Positions 1-6,448 of a stretch of 7,703 nucleotides of DNA are shown here, piece after piece. The notes beneath the pieces were generated by a model. It did no database searches. It was not told the DNA's origin and saw only the letters and a list, made by a program, of their open reading frames with translations. The translations under genes and the position numbers were made by a program. The stretch comes from Bacteroidota bacterium (GTDB lineage: Bacteria > Bacteroidota > Bacteroidia > Bacteroidales > UBA12481). The DNA lies in NCBI GenBank assembly GCA_030592205.1, contig JAUVKA010000182.1, forward strand, positions 1-7,703, in the 5' to 3' direction. Every line of letters begins with the position of its first letter. Position 1 is the stretch's first letter.

Positions 1-761
1 AAACCTTTGCTATCCCGCATGGTGGAGGAGGTCCGGGAGTAGGACCGATTGGAGTAGCGGAGCATTTGAAAGAATTCCTTCCTAATCACCCAGTTGTACA
101 TACAGGAGGAAATAAAGGAGACACGATATCAGCGGCTCCCTTTGGTAGCCCACTGGTGTTGACAATTTCGCATGCCTACATCAAGATGCTCGGAGGGGAA
201 GGACTAACAAGGTCGACTATAATGGCGATGCTCAACGCCAATTATCTGGCCGCCACACTGGCTGGACACTTTGAGGTTTTGTACAAAGGCGTTAATGGCT
301 TTGTTGCTCATGAAATGATCCTTGATTGTCGAAATATGAAGGCTGAATCAGGAGTGGAAACAGCGGATATTGCACGCAGATTAATGGATTATGGATTTCA
401 TGCTCCAACTCTGTCTTTTCCGGTTCATGAAACTCTGATGGTGGAACCAACTGAAAGTGAATCAAAACAGGAACTCGATCGTTTTGTTGAGGCTATGATA
501 GCCATACGCTATGAGATATCTGATATTGAAACAGGTATAGTTGAAACGGAAAATAATGTGCTAAAGAATGCTCCGCATACTGCACTACATATAAGTGATG
601 ATACATGGAATCACCCCTACGGACGGCTAAAAGCAGCCTTCCCCTTACCATGGATAGCAGAAAACAAATTCTGGCCAGCTGTGGGTAAGTTAGACAGCGG
701 TTTTGGCGACAGGAATCTGGTTTGCAGCTGTGTTGGTATCGAGGAATATGTGATTAAATAA
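1..761 (+). CDS. gcvP: Glycine dehydrogenase (decarboxylating), P-protein of the glycine cleavage system, C-terminal part
   Basis: Cytoplasmic PLP enzyme that decarboxylates glycine and passes the aminomethyl group to the lipoyl arm of GcvH. Only the last 252 residues are present; the reading frame is open from the left edge, codons starting at base 3. The first residues read TFAIPHGGGGPGVGPIGV, the highly conserved glycine-rich loop that directly follows the PLP-binding lysine (HKTF in E. coli GcvP). The window's first two bases, aa, fit the end of that AAA codon. Other family blocks are the VVHTGG stretch, MLNANYLAA, GFVAHEMILDCR, DYGFHAPTLSFPV, EPTESES and the C-terminal CSCVGIEEY. The distance from the lysine to the stop is close to that of E. 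coli GcvP, so this is the single-chain form or a GcvPB subunit; the missing N-terminus would decide. The gene ends facing the lipoprotein gene. No frame disruption is seen. Confidence 0.97.
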   Translation, partial: TFAIPHGGGGPGVGPIGVAEHLKEFLPNHPVVHTGGNKGDTISAAPFGSPLVLTISHAYIKMLGGEGLTRSTIMAMLNANYLAATLAGHFEVLYKGVNGFVAHEMILDCRNMKAESGVETADIARRLMDYGFHAPTLSFPVHETLMVEPTESESKQELDRFVEAMIAIRYEISDIETGIVETENNVLKNAPHTALHISDDTWNHPYGRLKAAFPLPWIAENKFWPAVGKLDSGFGDRNLVCSCVGIEEYVIK

Positions 762-763
762 AA

Positions 764-790
764 GGGCCATTACTATTTCTAAAATGGCTT
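764..790. terminator. Possible bidirectional hairpin terminator between convergent genes
   Basis: GCCATT (766-771) pairs with AATGGC (783-788) around an 11-base loop. In the plus-strand RNA two G-U pairs extend the stem to 8 pairs. Read on the minus strand, the stem is followed by CC and then TTTTATTT, a fair U-tract, so it would best end the minus-strand lipoprotein transcript. On the plus strand the tail is only CTTTG, so termination of gcvP there would be weak. The position between two convergent stop codons supports the call, but the stem is short. Confidence 0.45.
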
Positions 791-797
791 CTTTGAC

Positions 798-1517
798 CTA
801 TTCAATTTTCACCAGGCTGACAATAAACCACCACTGATTTTTTGGGAAGCAAATGCAGTATTTAAATTCCATCTGATTCTCGTTGCAGACATACATTATG
901 CAGTGCTCAGTGATTTCAGGAGTCCATTGGCCATCCAGCCACCGATGAGTCTGATCAAGACAAATTTCAGTATTGCAAACTGACTTGGGGTCAAATTGGC
1001 CTTTTATCGATTTGCTAAATAAATCACCAGATATTGTGCTCTGCAATTCCATGATTATCCCACCTGTATTATTGACACTTAATTTGACCCGCGAAAGGCC
1101 AAGGTTCTCGATATTAACTGATGTTTCTGTTTCCCAATTCCCAATATAAGGGGCCGGAGATACAGGCACATTTACCGTAAATGTTTTAGTTGAACCATCT
1201 TCTGCCGTTACGGTGTAGTTGACAGGACCACTAAAATCTGTACTAACTCCTGCAACAGGGCCAATTCCTGCTTTTGCGGAGATTTCAACACTAGGGATCA
1301 AATTCTGCGTATTCGTTCCGAAAGGAACTTCGGCGACTATATCAGTGCCGTTGATAGAACCAAGCACATTGTGCTCCAGAGTTGCATTTTTGCTGGCCTC
1401 AAAAACGAAGGAAAGGATTTCCTTTTTATTGGAAAGCTCATCCTCTTTTTCACAGGAAGTAAATATCATACTTCCAATTAAAAGGAGACTGGCCAGAAAG
1501 AAAATATTTTTCTTCAT
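798..1517 (-). CDS. Lipoprotein with DUF5018-like domain and cysteine-rich C-terminal domain, function unknown
   Basis: 239 residues. Residues 1-21 form a lipoprotein signal peptide (MKKN, hydrophobic core, then FTS before Cys22, a loose lipobox). After Cys22 comes EKEDE, an acidic run resembling the surface lipoprotein export signals known in Bacteroidota, so outer-surface display is possible. Residues about 32-118 match the pattern of DUF5018-like beta-sandwich domains, ending in TVTAEDGSTKTFTVNV; such domains are common in Bacteroidota exported lipoproteins and probably act as spacer or binding modules. Residues about 124-239 begin GNWETE, which recalls lipocalin-like domains, but I do not recognise the family. 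This part holds six cysteines (181, 186, 206, 211, 221, 223), suggesting disulfides outside the cytoplasm. The gene starts 25 bases after ddl on the same strand and may be read through from it. No function can be assigned. Confidence 0.85.
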   Translation of the reverse strand: MKKNIFFLASLLLIGSMIFTSCEKEDELSNKKEILSFVFEASKNATLEHNVLGSINGTDIVAEVPFGTNTQNLIPSVEISAKAGIGPVAGVSTDFSGPVNYTVTAEDGSTKTFTVNVPVSPAPYIGNWETETSVNIENLGLSRVKLSVNNTGGIIMELQSTISGDLFSKSIKGQFDPKSVCNTEICLDQTHRWLDGQWTPEITEHCIMYVCNENQMEFKYCICFPKNQWWFIVSLVKIE

Positions 1518-1542
1518 GGCAAAATAGATTAAATATTTTTTC

Positions 1543-2532
1543 TTATGCGGGCAAAGTATCCTCCAAAAGGAGGTTATACAAGTCGCGCAGGCTCATGCCA
1601 TAAGCATGTGCCTGTTGGGGGACTATGCTTTGAGAACTCATGCCAGGGACAGTGTTGACCTCAAGAAACCAAGGTGTTTGATCTATCAATTTATAATCGA
1701 ATCGGATCAGACCCCGGCAATGTAGAAGATCAGTAATTGTAACAGAAAGATCTTTAATTGATCGGGCAGTTTTTTCAGGGAGGATAGCAGGAGTTATCTC
1801 TTCTGCTTCTCCAGGGGTATACTTAGCTTCATAATCAAAAAAATCTTTTTTTGTAATGATTTCTGTGATTGGGAAGATATGAGTCTCACTGTTGGTTCGT
1901 ATCATACCACAAGAAAACTCTCTTCCCGGTAAAAATTTTTCGATTAAAACTTCATTGTCCTCTCTGAAAGCTTTATTTAATGCTTGTTCGATTTCACCAG
2001 GTCCGTCGACCCGTGAAGTACCACAGCTGGAACCCCCATTATTAGGTTTTACAAAACAAGGGTAGCCAACGATTTTTTCAATCTTCTCTTGATTGAAGGA
2101 TTGTTCAGCTCTCATCAATATAGATGGAGCAACGGGAATCTCAGCTTGTGCTAAAAAGTGATTGCATGCATGCTTGTTGAAGGTAAGGCTGCTGCAAAAG
2201 GAGCTGCAGCCAGTATAGGGCATACCGATTAAATCAAAATAAGCTTGCAAGATGCCATCTTCTCCTGGTGTGCCATGAATGGCAATGATCACTCCGTCGA
2301 ATGTAAAGGCACTACCATTCAAACGGGTACTGAAGTTGTTTTTGTTGATCTCATGCCGCTGACCAAGAGGGCCCCATACCTCCCAGCCAGTTTTCTTGAT
2401 CTCAACTATATGGGCATTGTATTTATCAGTGTCGATTATCTTAAGAATATTCCTGGCGCTTCCAATGGATATTTCATATTCAGCGGAATCTCCTCCGGCA
2501 ACGATAGCGATATTCTTTTTCTGCAGACTCAT
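1543..2532 (-). CDS. ddl: D-alanine--D-alanine ligase
   Basis: Cytoplasmic ATP-grasp ligase that joins two D-alanines using ATP, making the dipeptide added by MurF to the peptidoglycan precursor. At 329 residues it has the usual family size. Visible by alignment to E. coli DdlB from memory: GGDSAE with Glu18 (first D-Ala site), HG at 86-87 and GEDG at 90-93, the ATP-grasp lysine and glycine loop VKPNNGGSS (Lys162, Ser169), the ATP-binding IEKF block, the omega-loop YEAKY (Lys237, Tyr238; a Tyr here is typical of D-Ala-D-Ala rather than D-lactate-forming ligases), RFD (Arg277, Asp279) and the metal-binding EVNT (Glu291, Asn293) followed by PGMSSQS (Ser302). All key residues are present, so it should be active. 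It lies 74 bases downstream of rluD and 25 bases upstream of the lipoprotein gene, all on one strand. No strong Shine-Dalgarno sequence precedes the ATG. Confidence 0.97.
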   Translation of the reverse strand: MSLQKKNIAIVAGGDSAEYEISIGSARNILKIIDTDKYNAHIVEIKKTGWEVWGPLGQRHEINKNNFSTRLNGSAFTFDGVIIAIHGTPGEDGILQAYFDLIGMPYTGCSSFCSSLTFNKHACNHFLAQAEIPVAPSILMRAEQSFNQEKIEKIVGYPCFVKPNNGGSSCGTSRVDGPGEIEQALNKAFREDNEVLIEKFLPGREFSCGMIRTNSETHIFPITEIITKKDFFDYEAKYTPGEAEEITPAILPEKTARSIKDLSVTITDLLHCRGLIRFDYKLIDQTPWFLEVNTVPGMSSQSIVPQQAHAYGMSLRDLYNLLLEDTLPA

Positions 2533-2551
2533 ACTCTATTAGCAGATCATT

Positions 2552-2565
2552 TACATTTAAATGTA
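2552..2565. promoter_or_regulatory. Perfect 14-bp palindrome upstream of ddl
   Basis: TACATTTAAATGTA is its own reverse complement and lies 20-33 bases before the ddl start, in the 74-base rluD-ddl gap. It could be an operator for a dimeric regulator. Its minus-strand half TACATTTA also comes within one base of the Bacteroidota -7 box TAnnTTTG, but I find no matching TTG about 20 bases upstream. No function is demonstrated. Confidence 0.35.
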
Positions 2566-2606
2566 CGGAAATTATTGATACCTTGTTGCAGATAGAGATA
2601 GAATTT

Positions 2607-3650
2607 CTAATTATTGCGTCCCGACAGGTATATATGCCATTTCTCAATAACAAGCTGGATGTCATCAGGTAGCTCTGTGTTGAATTCCATCCATTTTTCA
2701 CTTTCCGGGTGAAGAAAGCCAAGTTCCTTGGCGTGCAGAGCCTGTCGTGGTAAAATTTTGAAACAGTTCTGGACAAATTGCTTGTATTTTGTATACGTTG
2801 TCCCCTTAAGAATCTGATCTCCACCATATTCCGCGTCGTTGAAAAGGGGGTGACCAATGTGCTTCATGTGCACCCTAATCTGGTGGGTTCTGCCGGTTTC
2901 CAGTTTGCATTCAATCAGAGAGATATAGCCAAGGTCTTCCAATAGCTTGTAATGGGTTACAGCATGTTTACCATGGTCGCCTTCCGGGTACACATACATA
3001 ACCTTTCTGTTTTTCGGATTTCGTCCGATATTTCCTTCAACTGTTCCTTCAGGTTCCTTTGGTGTTCCCCAAATCAGGCCCTGGTATTTCCTGTATGAGG
3101 TTTTGTTGTAAAATTGTTTTCCCAGATGACTTTTTGCTTTATCAGTTTTCGCTACAACCAATAAACCACTTGTGTTTTTATCAATACGATGAACAAGACC
3201 CGCACGACTGTCGGAAGTCTTAAACATCTCAAGATCCTTGAAATGCCATGCAAGGGCATTCACAAGCGTTCCATTATAATTTCCATGTGCCGGGTGGACC
3301 ACCATTCCGGGCTCTTTATTAACCACCAGTAAGTGTTCATCCTCATAAATAATATTTATTGGGATATTTTCAGGGATGAGCTCGAACACCTTCCTGGGAT
3401 AGGATAAGAGTATAACGATTACATCATCTGGCTTGACCTTGTAATTGGCTTTTACCAACTTGTCATTCACTCTAATGCAGCCAACATCAGCTGCTGCCTT
3501 GATTTTTGTTCTGGATGTATCTTCCAACTTATGGAGAAGGAACTTATCAATGCGGAGGGGATTTTGTCCTTTGTCTGCAATAAATCTGAAATGTTCGAAC
3601 AGTTCATTTTGCTCGTCCATTTCATTTGTATGCAACCACATTTTATTCAT
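2607..3650 (-). CDS. RluD/RluC-family 23S rRNA pseudouridine synthase
   Basis: Isomerises specific uridines in RNA to pseudouridine; the closest known members act on 23S rRNA (RluD on helix 69). The protein has 347 residues. An S4 RNA-binding domain spans about 32-90 (LRIDKFL, then SRTKIKAA and VNDKLVKANYKV). The catalytic domain covers about 100-325: VVNKEPGMVVHPAHGN (motif I), GLVHRIDKNTSGLLVVAKT with catalytic Asp157 (HRID instead of the common HRLD), then GRTHQIRVHM at 253-262 and GHPLFND. The final block LPRQALHAKELGFLHP is typical of the family. The ATG at 3650 overlaps the stop of the upstream T9SS gene by 8 bases (ATGAATAA); Met4 and Met11 are other possible starts, but the identical overlap one gene upstream favours 3650. 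The exact target uridines cannot be read from sequence, so I leave the symbol empty; rluD is the likeliest. Confidence 0.93.
   Translation of the reverse strand: MNKMWLHTNEMDEQNELFEHFRFIADKGQNPLRIDKFLLHKLEDTSRTKIKAAADVGCIRVNDKLVKANYKVKPDDVIVILLSYPRKVFELIPENIPINIIYEDEHLLVVNKEPGMVVHPAHGNYNGTLVNALAWHFKDLEMFKTSDSRAGLVHRIDKNTSGLLVVAKTDKAKSHLGKQFYNKTSYRKYQGLIWGTPKEPEGTVEGNIGRNPKNRKVMYVYPEGDHGKHAVTHYKLLEDLGYISLIECKLETGRTHQIRVHMKHIGHPLFNDAEYGGDQILKGTTYTKYKQFVQNCFKILPRQALHAKELGFLHPESEKWMEFNTELPDDIQLVIEKWHIYLSGRNN
3643..3650 (-). other. 8-base start/stop overlap ATGAATAA joining the T9SS gene and the pseudouridine synthase gene
   Basis: On the minus strand the rluD-like ATG lies inside the last codons of the T9SS gene, whose TAA ends the same 8-base string. 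There is no Shine-Dalgarno sequence in front, so ribosomes finishing the first gene could restart directly. The same 8 bases form the junction one gene upstream. Confidence 0.8.
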
Positions 3651-5490
3651 GGATAATAAGCAGCTTCTGATGGTGGGTCATACCATTGGCATTTTTAAGA
3701 ACCAGAAAATAAGTTCCTGTGCTTAAAGCTGGAAGGTTAATCTGATTCCGGATGTGATCTTCGGTAAATACGTACTTCCCATATATATCAATTATGAATA
3801 GCTGTGCATTATTCCAGGTTTCAGGATAGTTAAGTTCTATATATGAGCTTGCCGGATTGGGATATATCTTTATCTGATCCTGCTTTTCAAGAAGGAAAAC
3901 ATCCTCGATACCGGTTTTTTTGGATTTGTTGGCAAAAACAGGCCGGATCATCAGGCTGCCTTCATAACTGCTTGTTTTCCACACACCATCCATAGTATAA
4001 AAATTATTCTGCTGCTTGTTGGTATTCCTGTCAAAACCTACATTAAGGAAGTCATTGCTTACCTGGATCCATCCTATATAAAATACAGATGGCACTAGTT
4101 GAGCGGTATCCAATTTGAAGGAATCAAAAGAAGTAAGACCCTTATCGAATTCTGCTCGTAGTCCGTTCATCTGGTAAATCAATTCTCCAGGTTTACCATC
4201 GACTTCATTCCATATTCCAAGATTGAAGTATTTCTGATTGGCATTATCATAGCTTCGGTTAAAGAAAATATCAATTCCGACAAGTGAATCCGGTGTCACC
4301 AGATTTTCGAAGCGACAAGCAACCCGCCCATTGCTGGCTCCTTCACCCACAAGGCCATAGCCTGCTTCTGCCGTGCCGTCATCATATGCATAAAAATTTC
4401 CAAATTCCTGAATTATTTGCAGAGCAGTATTCCCTGGAATAAGATCCTGTTCAATAGGTTGAAGATTAAGTTCCAGGGAAAAAGAAGCTGTATCTTGTGA
4501 ATCTGAAGTAAAACCATAATTAAACGGAGCTTCATAGTTTAATCTTTCAAATGATCTAATTTCCTCAGGCTGCAAGGTTATTTCATATCTGGAATCAGCA
4601 TTGCTTAAGTCTTCTATTGTGAAAACCGGAGTATAATAATGACGAATACCTGACAGGTTTTGAATATGTATGGGGAACAGCGTCTTAACAGCACTAATTC
4701 CTGCTGTTTTATAATGCTCCCACGGCATGGAAGAATAATTCAGCAGTAAAGAGCCAACCGATTCCACCAAAGTCAGGTCTTGAATGATGGTATCCTGGTA
4801 GTGCCTGTTGTTATTCAGGTAAATATAATCGAGATGCCAGTGATCGGAATTGGTTTTTAATCCAGGCTCATAAGTATTGGCCAGAGAAGCATAATTGAAA
4901 AAACGGAACCGGAAACCTTCCTGCAAATAAGTAGCACCATTAATATTAAGCAGCACCAGTTTAAAATCCTGAGAATCGTGCCCGGCTGAACTCCAGGCCC
5001 AATTCCAGGACTGAGTTCCAGGGGAATAAAATTCCAGAACCAATGAGTCGGTAGGTGAAGGTGCATCCCCCAAGCCCTGAGCTTGATAATAGAAGCTTAA
5101 ATAAACGGTAGAGTCAGCACCCAGATCGAGGTTAATTGCTTGTGAGCTAAGGAAATCTGCTCTGTATGGATCTATTGTGGCATATTGGTAAATATTTCCA
5201 ATGGAATCAATGCCATCAAGGGTTGCTACACCATAACCAGGTTGATTTATAGGATATGAATTATTAATATATGCATTGTTATTGGTCCATTTGTTTGGAT
5301 CTGGATAAATACTTTTCCCTGAAAAATCATCAATAAAAGGCAAACTCAATAACAGTGATGATTTAAGATTTTTCAATTGCTCCGGACAAACTGGGTTATG
5401 GCCTGTAGAAACCAGTTTTTCCTGGGATTGCCCTTCTGTAAATGCAAATATTACAGCTATTAAAACAGATATCAGAAATTTATTATTCAT
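3643..5490 (-). CDS. Secreted protein with T9SS type A C-terminal sorting domain, function unknown
   Basis: 615 residues from the ATG at 5490. An in-frame ATG at 5523 exists, but it would put eleven extra residues before the signal peptide; 5490 gives a clean MNNK plus hydrophobic core (about 5-18) and an 8-base overlap with the PASTA gene. After the signal peptide comes LPFIDDFSG..YPDPNKWTNNNAYIN (about 50-75) and GVATLDGIDSIGN. Residues about 120-225 read like a jelly-roll or MAM/lectin-type sandwich, ending DHWHLDYIYLNNNRH. A second beta-rich part follows, from YAYDDGTAEAGYGL (about 367-380) to about 520. The last 75 residues (541-615) are the sorting domain: KIYPNPASSYIEL, IDIYGKYVF and GTYFLVLKNANG. 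The protein should pass the inner membrane by Sec and the outer membrane by the T9SS, then be released or attached to the surface. No catalytic motif is recognised. I recall similar proteins near PASTA, rluD and ddl genes in other Bacteroidota, which a search should confirm. Confidence 0.9.
   Translation of the reverse strand: MNNKFLISVLIAVIFAFTEGQSQEKLVSTGHNPVCPEQLKNLKSSLLLSLPFIDDFSGKSIYPDPNKWTNNNAYINNSYPINQPGYGVATLDGIDSIGNIYQYATIDPYRADFLSSQAINLDLGADSTVYLSFYYQAQGLGDAPSPTDSLVLEFYSPGTQSWNWAWSSAGHDSQDFKLVLLNINGATYLQEGFRFRFFNYASLANTYEPGLKTNSDHWHLDYIYLNNNRHYQDTIIQDLTLVESVGSLLLNYSSMPWEHYKTAGISAVKTLFPIHIQNLSGIRHYYTPVFTIEDLSNADSRYEITLQPEEIRSFERLNYEAPFNYGFTSDSQDTASFSLELNLQPIEQDLIPGNTALQIIQEFGNFYAYDDGTAEAGYGLVGEGASNGRVACRFENLVTPDSLVGIDIFFNRSYDNANQKYFNLGIWNEVDGKPGELIYQMNGLRAEFDKGLTSFDSFKLDTAQLVPSVFYIGWIQVSNDFLNVGFDRNTNKQQNNFYTMDGVWKTSSYEGSLMIRPVFANKSKKTGIEDVFLLEKQDQIKIYPNPASSYIELNYPETWNNAQLFIIDIYGKYVFTEDHIRNQINLPALSTGTYFLVLKNANGMTHHQKLLIIHE
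5483..5490 (-). other. 8-base start/stop overlap ATGAATAA joining the PASTA gene and the T9SS gene
   Basis: The T9SS gene's ATG overlaps the GAA TAA end of the PASTA gene in a different frame. This overlap is the main argument for starting the T9SS protein at 5490 rather than 5523, and it implies a shared message and likely coupled translation. Confidence 0.75.
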
Positions 5491-6358
5491 TAGTTGATTC
5501 AGTTGAAATACTATCAAGTACAAATATGGTTGAATCAGGTGCTAATTGAGTTGAATCAGCATAAAACAATTTCAGACTATCAGTGGTCAACCATATATCA
5601 ATGGATGAGCCCAGCCTTGCCTGATTGTTCCTGAAATCTGGAAGCTGTTTGAAAATCTGCGCCAGCATGCTGTCCTCTCCAGTGATTACCGTTTCATCAA
5701 ACACTATTGCACCCAAACTAAAATGGGTATTCATTATTATATCTCGTGCAGAATCCTGCGTCATGCACACCAATCGGGGCACAAAGGCCTTTTCATCACT
5801 TAGGCCCTGACCTAAAACCAGAGTAATTCCTGACCCCTTTTCTATAGGAGTTCCTTCCAGAATGATTTCGTCTCTGTATTTTTGTTTTATTACGTACGTT
5901 TCAGCAAAATAAGGCTCATATTCAATGCTTTCCACGTGCAGTCCTGAAGCCTCAAGTATCAGTATTGCCTGCCTGTGAGGCGTTTCATAAGCTTTGGGCA
6001 TCAGGATTATTTCCGGATTCCAGGAGTTAACAATCAGAAAGATCTTCCTGTTTTTTTTCACTTTGGTCCCGGCAGATGGATATTGTTCTAAAACAATACC
6101 TCCGGGTTGATCTTCAAGGAATAAGGAATCCTGGATGCTCCATCTAAGTTTTTCCTGAAAACATAACTTATCCGTTTCGGAAAGAGATAATCCTGACAAT
6201 TTGGGTACAGTGATTTCTTTACCATGATCTGTATAGACCTTCAAGCCCACCTGAATTATGATTAGGAAAACCAAGCTCAGTCCAATCGCAATTGCCAGAT
6301 TTTTAAAAAAGATCCTGCTGATCAGAAATTTCCAAAAAGTATTTTTCTTTGTTGGCAT
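5483..6358 (-). CDS. Membrane-anchored PASTA-domain protein
   Basis: 291 residues from the ATG at 6358. A short basic N-terminus (MPTKKNTFWKF) leads into one membrane segment at about 20-40 (AIAIGLSLVFLIIIQVGL), then an outside part with three PASTA repeats at about 47-111 (ITVPKLSGLSLSETDKL, ending RKIFLIV), 117-183 (ILMPKAYETPHRQAILIL, ending GITLVLG) and 191-258 (AFVPRLVCMTQDSARDII, ending SSIDIWL). A low-complexity Asp/Ser/Thr-rich tail follows. PASTA domains in serine/threonine kinases and penicillin-binding proteins bind muropeptides or peptidoglycan; here no kinase or transpeptidase domain is attached, so it is a stand-alone periplasmic PASTA protein. An earlier in-frame ATG at 6412 would add 18 residues, but a TATCTTTG promoter box lies inside that stretch, which favours 6358. 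Nearby ddl fits a peptidoglycan link; its own role is inferred, not known. Confidence 0.9.
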   Translation of the reverse strand: MPTKKNTFWKFLISRIFFKNLAIAIGLSLVFLIIIQVGLKVYTDHGKEITVPKLSGLSLSETDKLCFQEKLRWSIQDSLFLEDQPGGIVLEQYPSAGTKVKKNRKIFLIVNSWNPEIILMPKAYETPHRQAILILEASGLHVESIEYEPYFAETYVIKQKYRDEIILEGTPIEKGSGITLVLGQGLSDEKAFVPRLVCMTQDSARDIIMNTHFSLGAIVFDETVITGEDSMLAQIFKQLPDFRNNQARLGSSIDIWLTTDSLKLFYADSTQLAPDSTIFVLDSISTESTNE

Positions 6359-6387
6359 TACTCTGTTTGCTTTTTTCAACGCTTCTG

Positions 6388-6395
6388 CAAAGATA
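6388..6395 (-). promoter_or_regulatory. Candidate -7 promoter box (TATCTTTG) for the PASTA operon
   Basis: TATCTTTG on the minus strand matches the Bacteroidota -7 consensus TAnnTTTG exactly. Transcription would start roughly 5-8 bases further on, leaving a leader of about 20-25 bases before the ATG at 6358. No clear TTG -33 element is found 17-23 bases upstream, so this is half a promoter by sequence. It suggests the PASTA-T9SS-rluD-ddl run can be transcribed apart from mqnE. Confidence 0.45.
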
Positions 6396-6448
6396 AAATT
6401 ATCTGAGCACATTGAATAATTGCATGTTTTAGGGAAGGTATTTTGTAT

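Noticed and set aside
1219..1527. Open frame of 102 codons on the plus strand opposite the lipoprotein gene
   Set aside because: It lies antisense to a well-supported signal-peptide lipoprotein and shows no domain or export pattern of its own.
2480..2857. Minus-strand open frame of 125 codons spanning the ddl start and the rluD end
   Set aside because: It is in another frame of two clearly coding genes and has no recognisable protein pattern.
4857..5066. Minus-strand open frame of 69 codons within the T9SS gene
   Set aside because: Shadow of the T9SS protein in another frame; no independent support.
5491..5523. Longer start for the T9SS protein at 5523
   Set aside because: The eleven extra residues precede an otherwise standard signal peptide, and the 5490 start repeats the overlap seen at the next junction.
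5483..6358. PASTA protein as part of a PASTA-type serine/threonine kinase or penicillin-binding protein
   Set aside because: Only about 20 residues lie before the membrane segment, and no kinase or transpeptidase motif is found in it or in adjacent frames.
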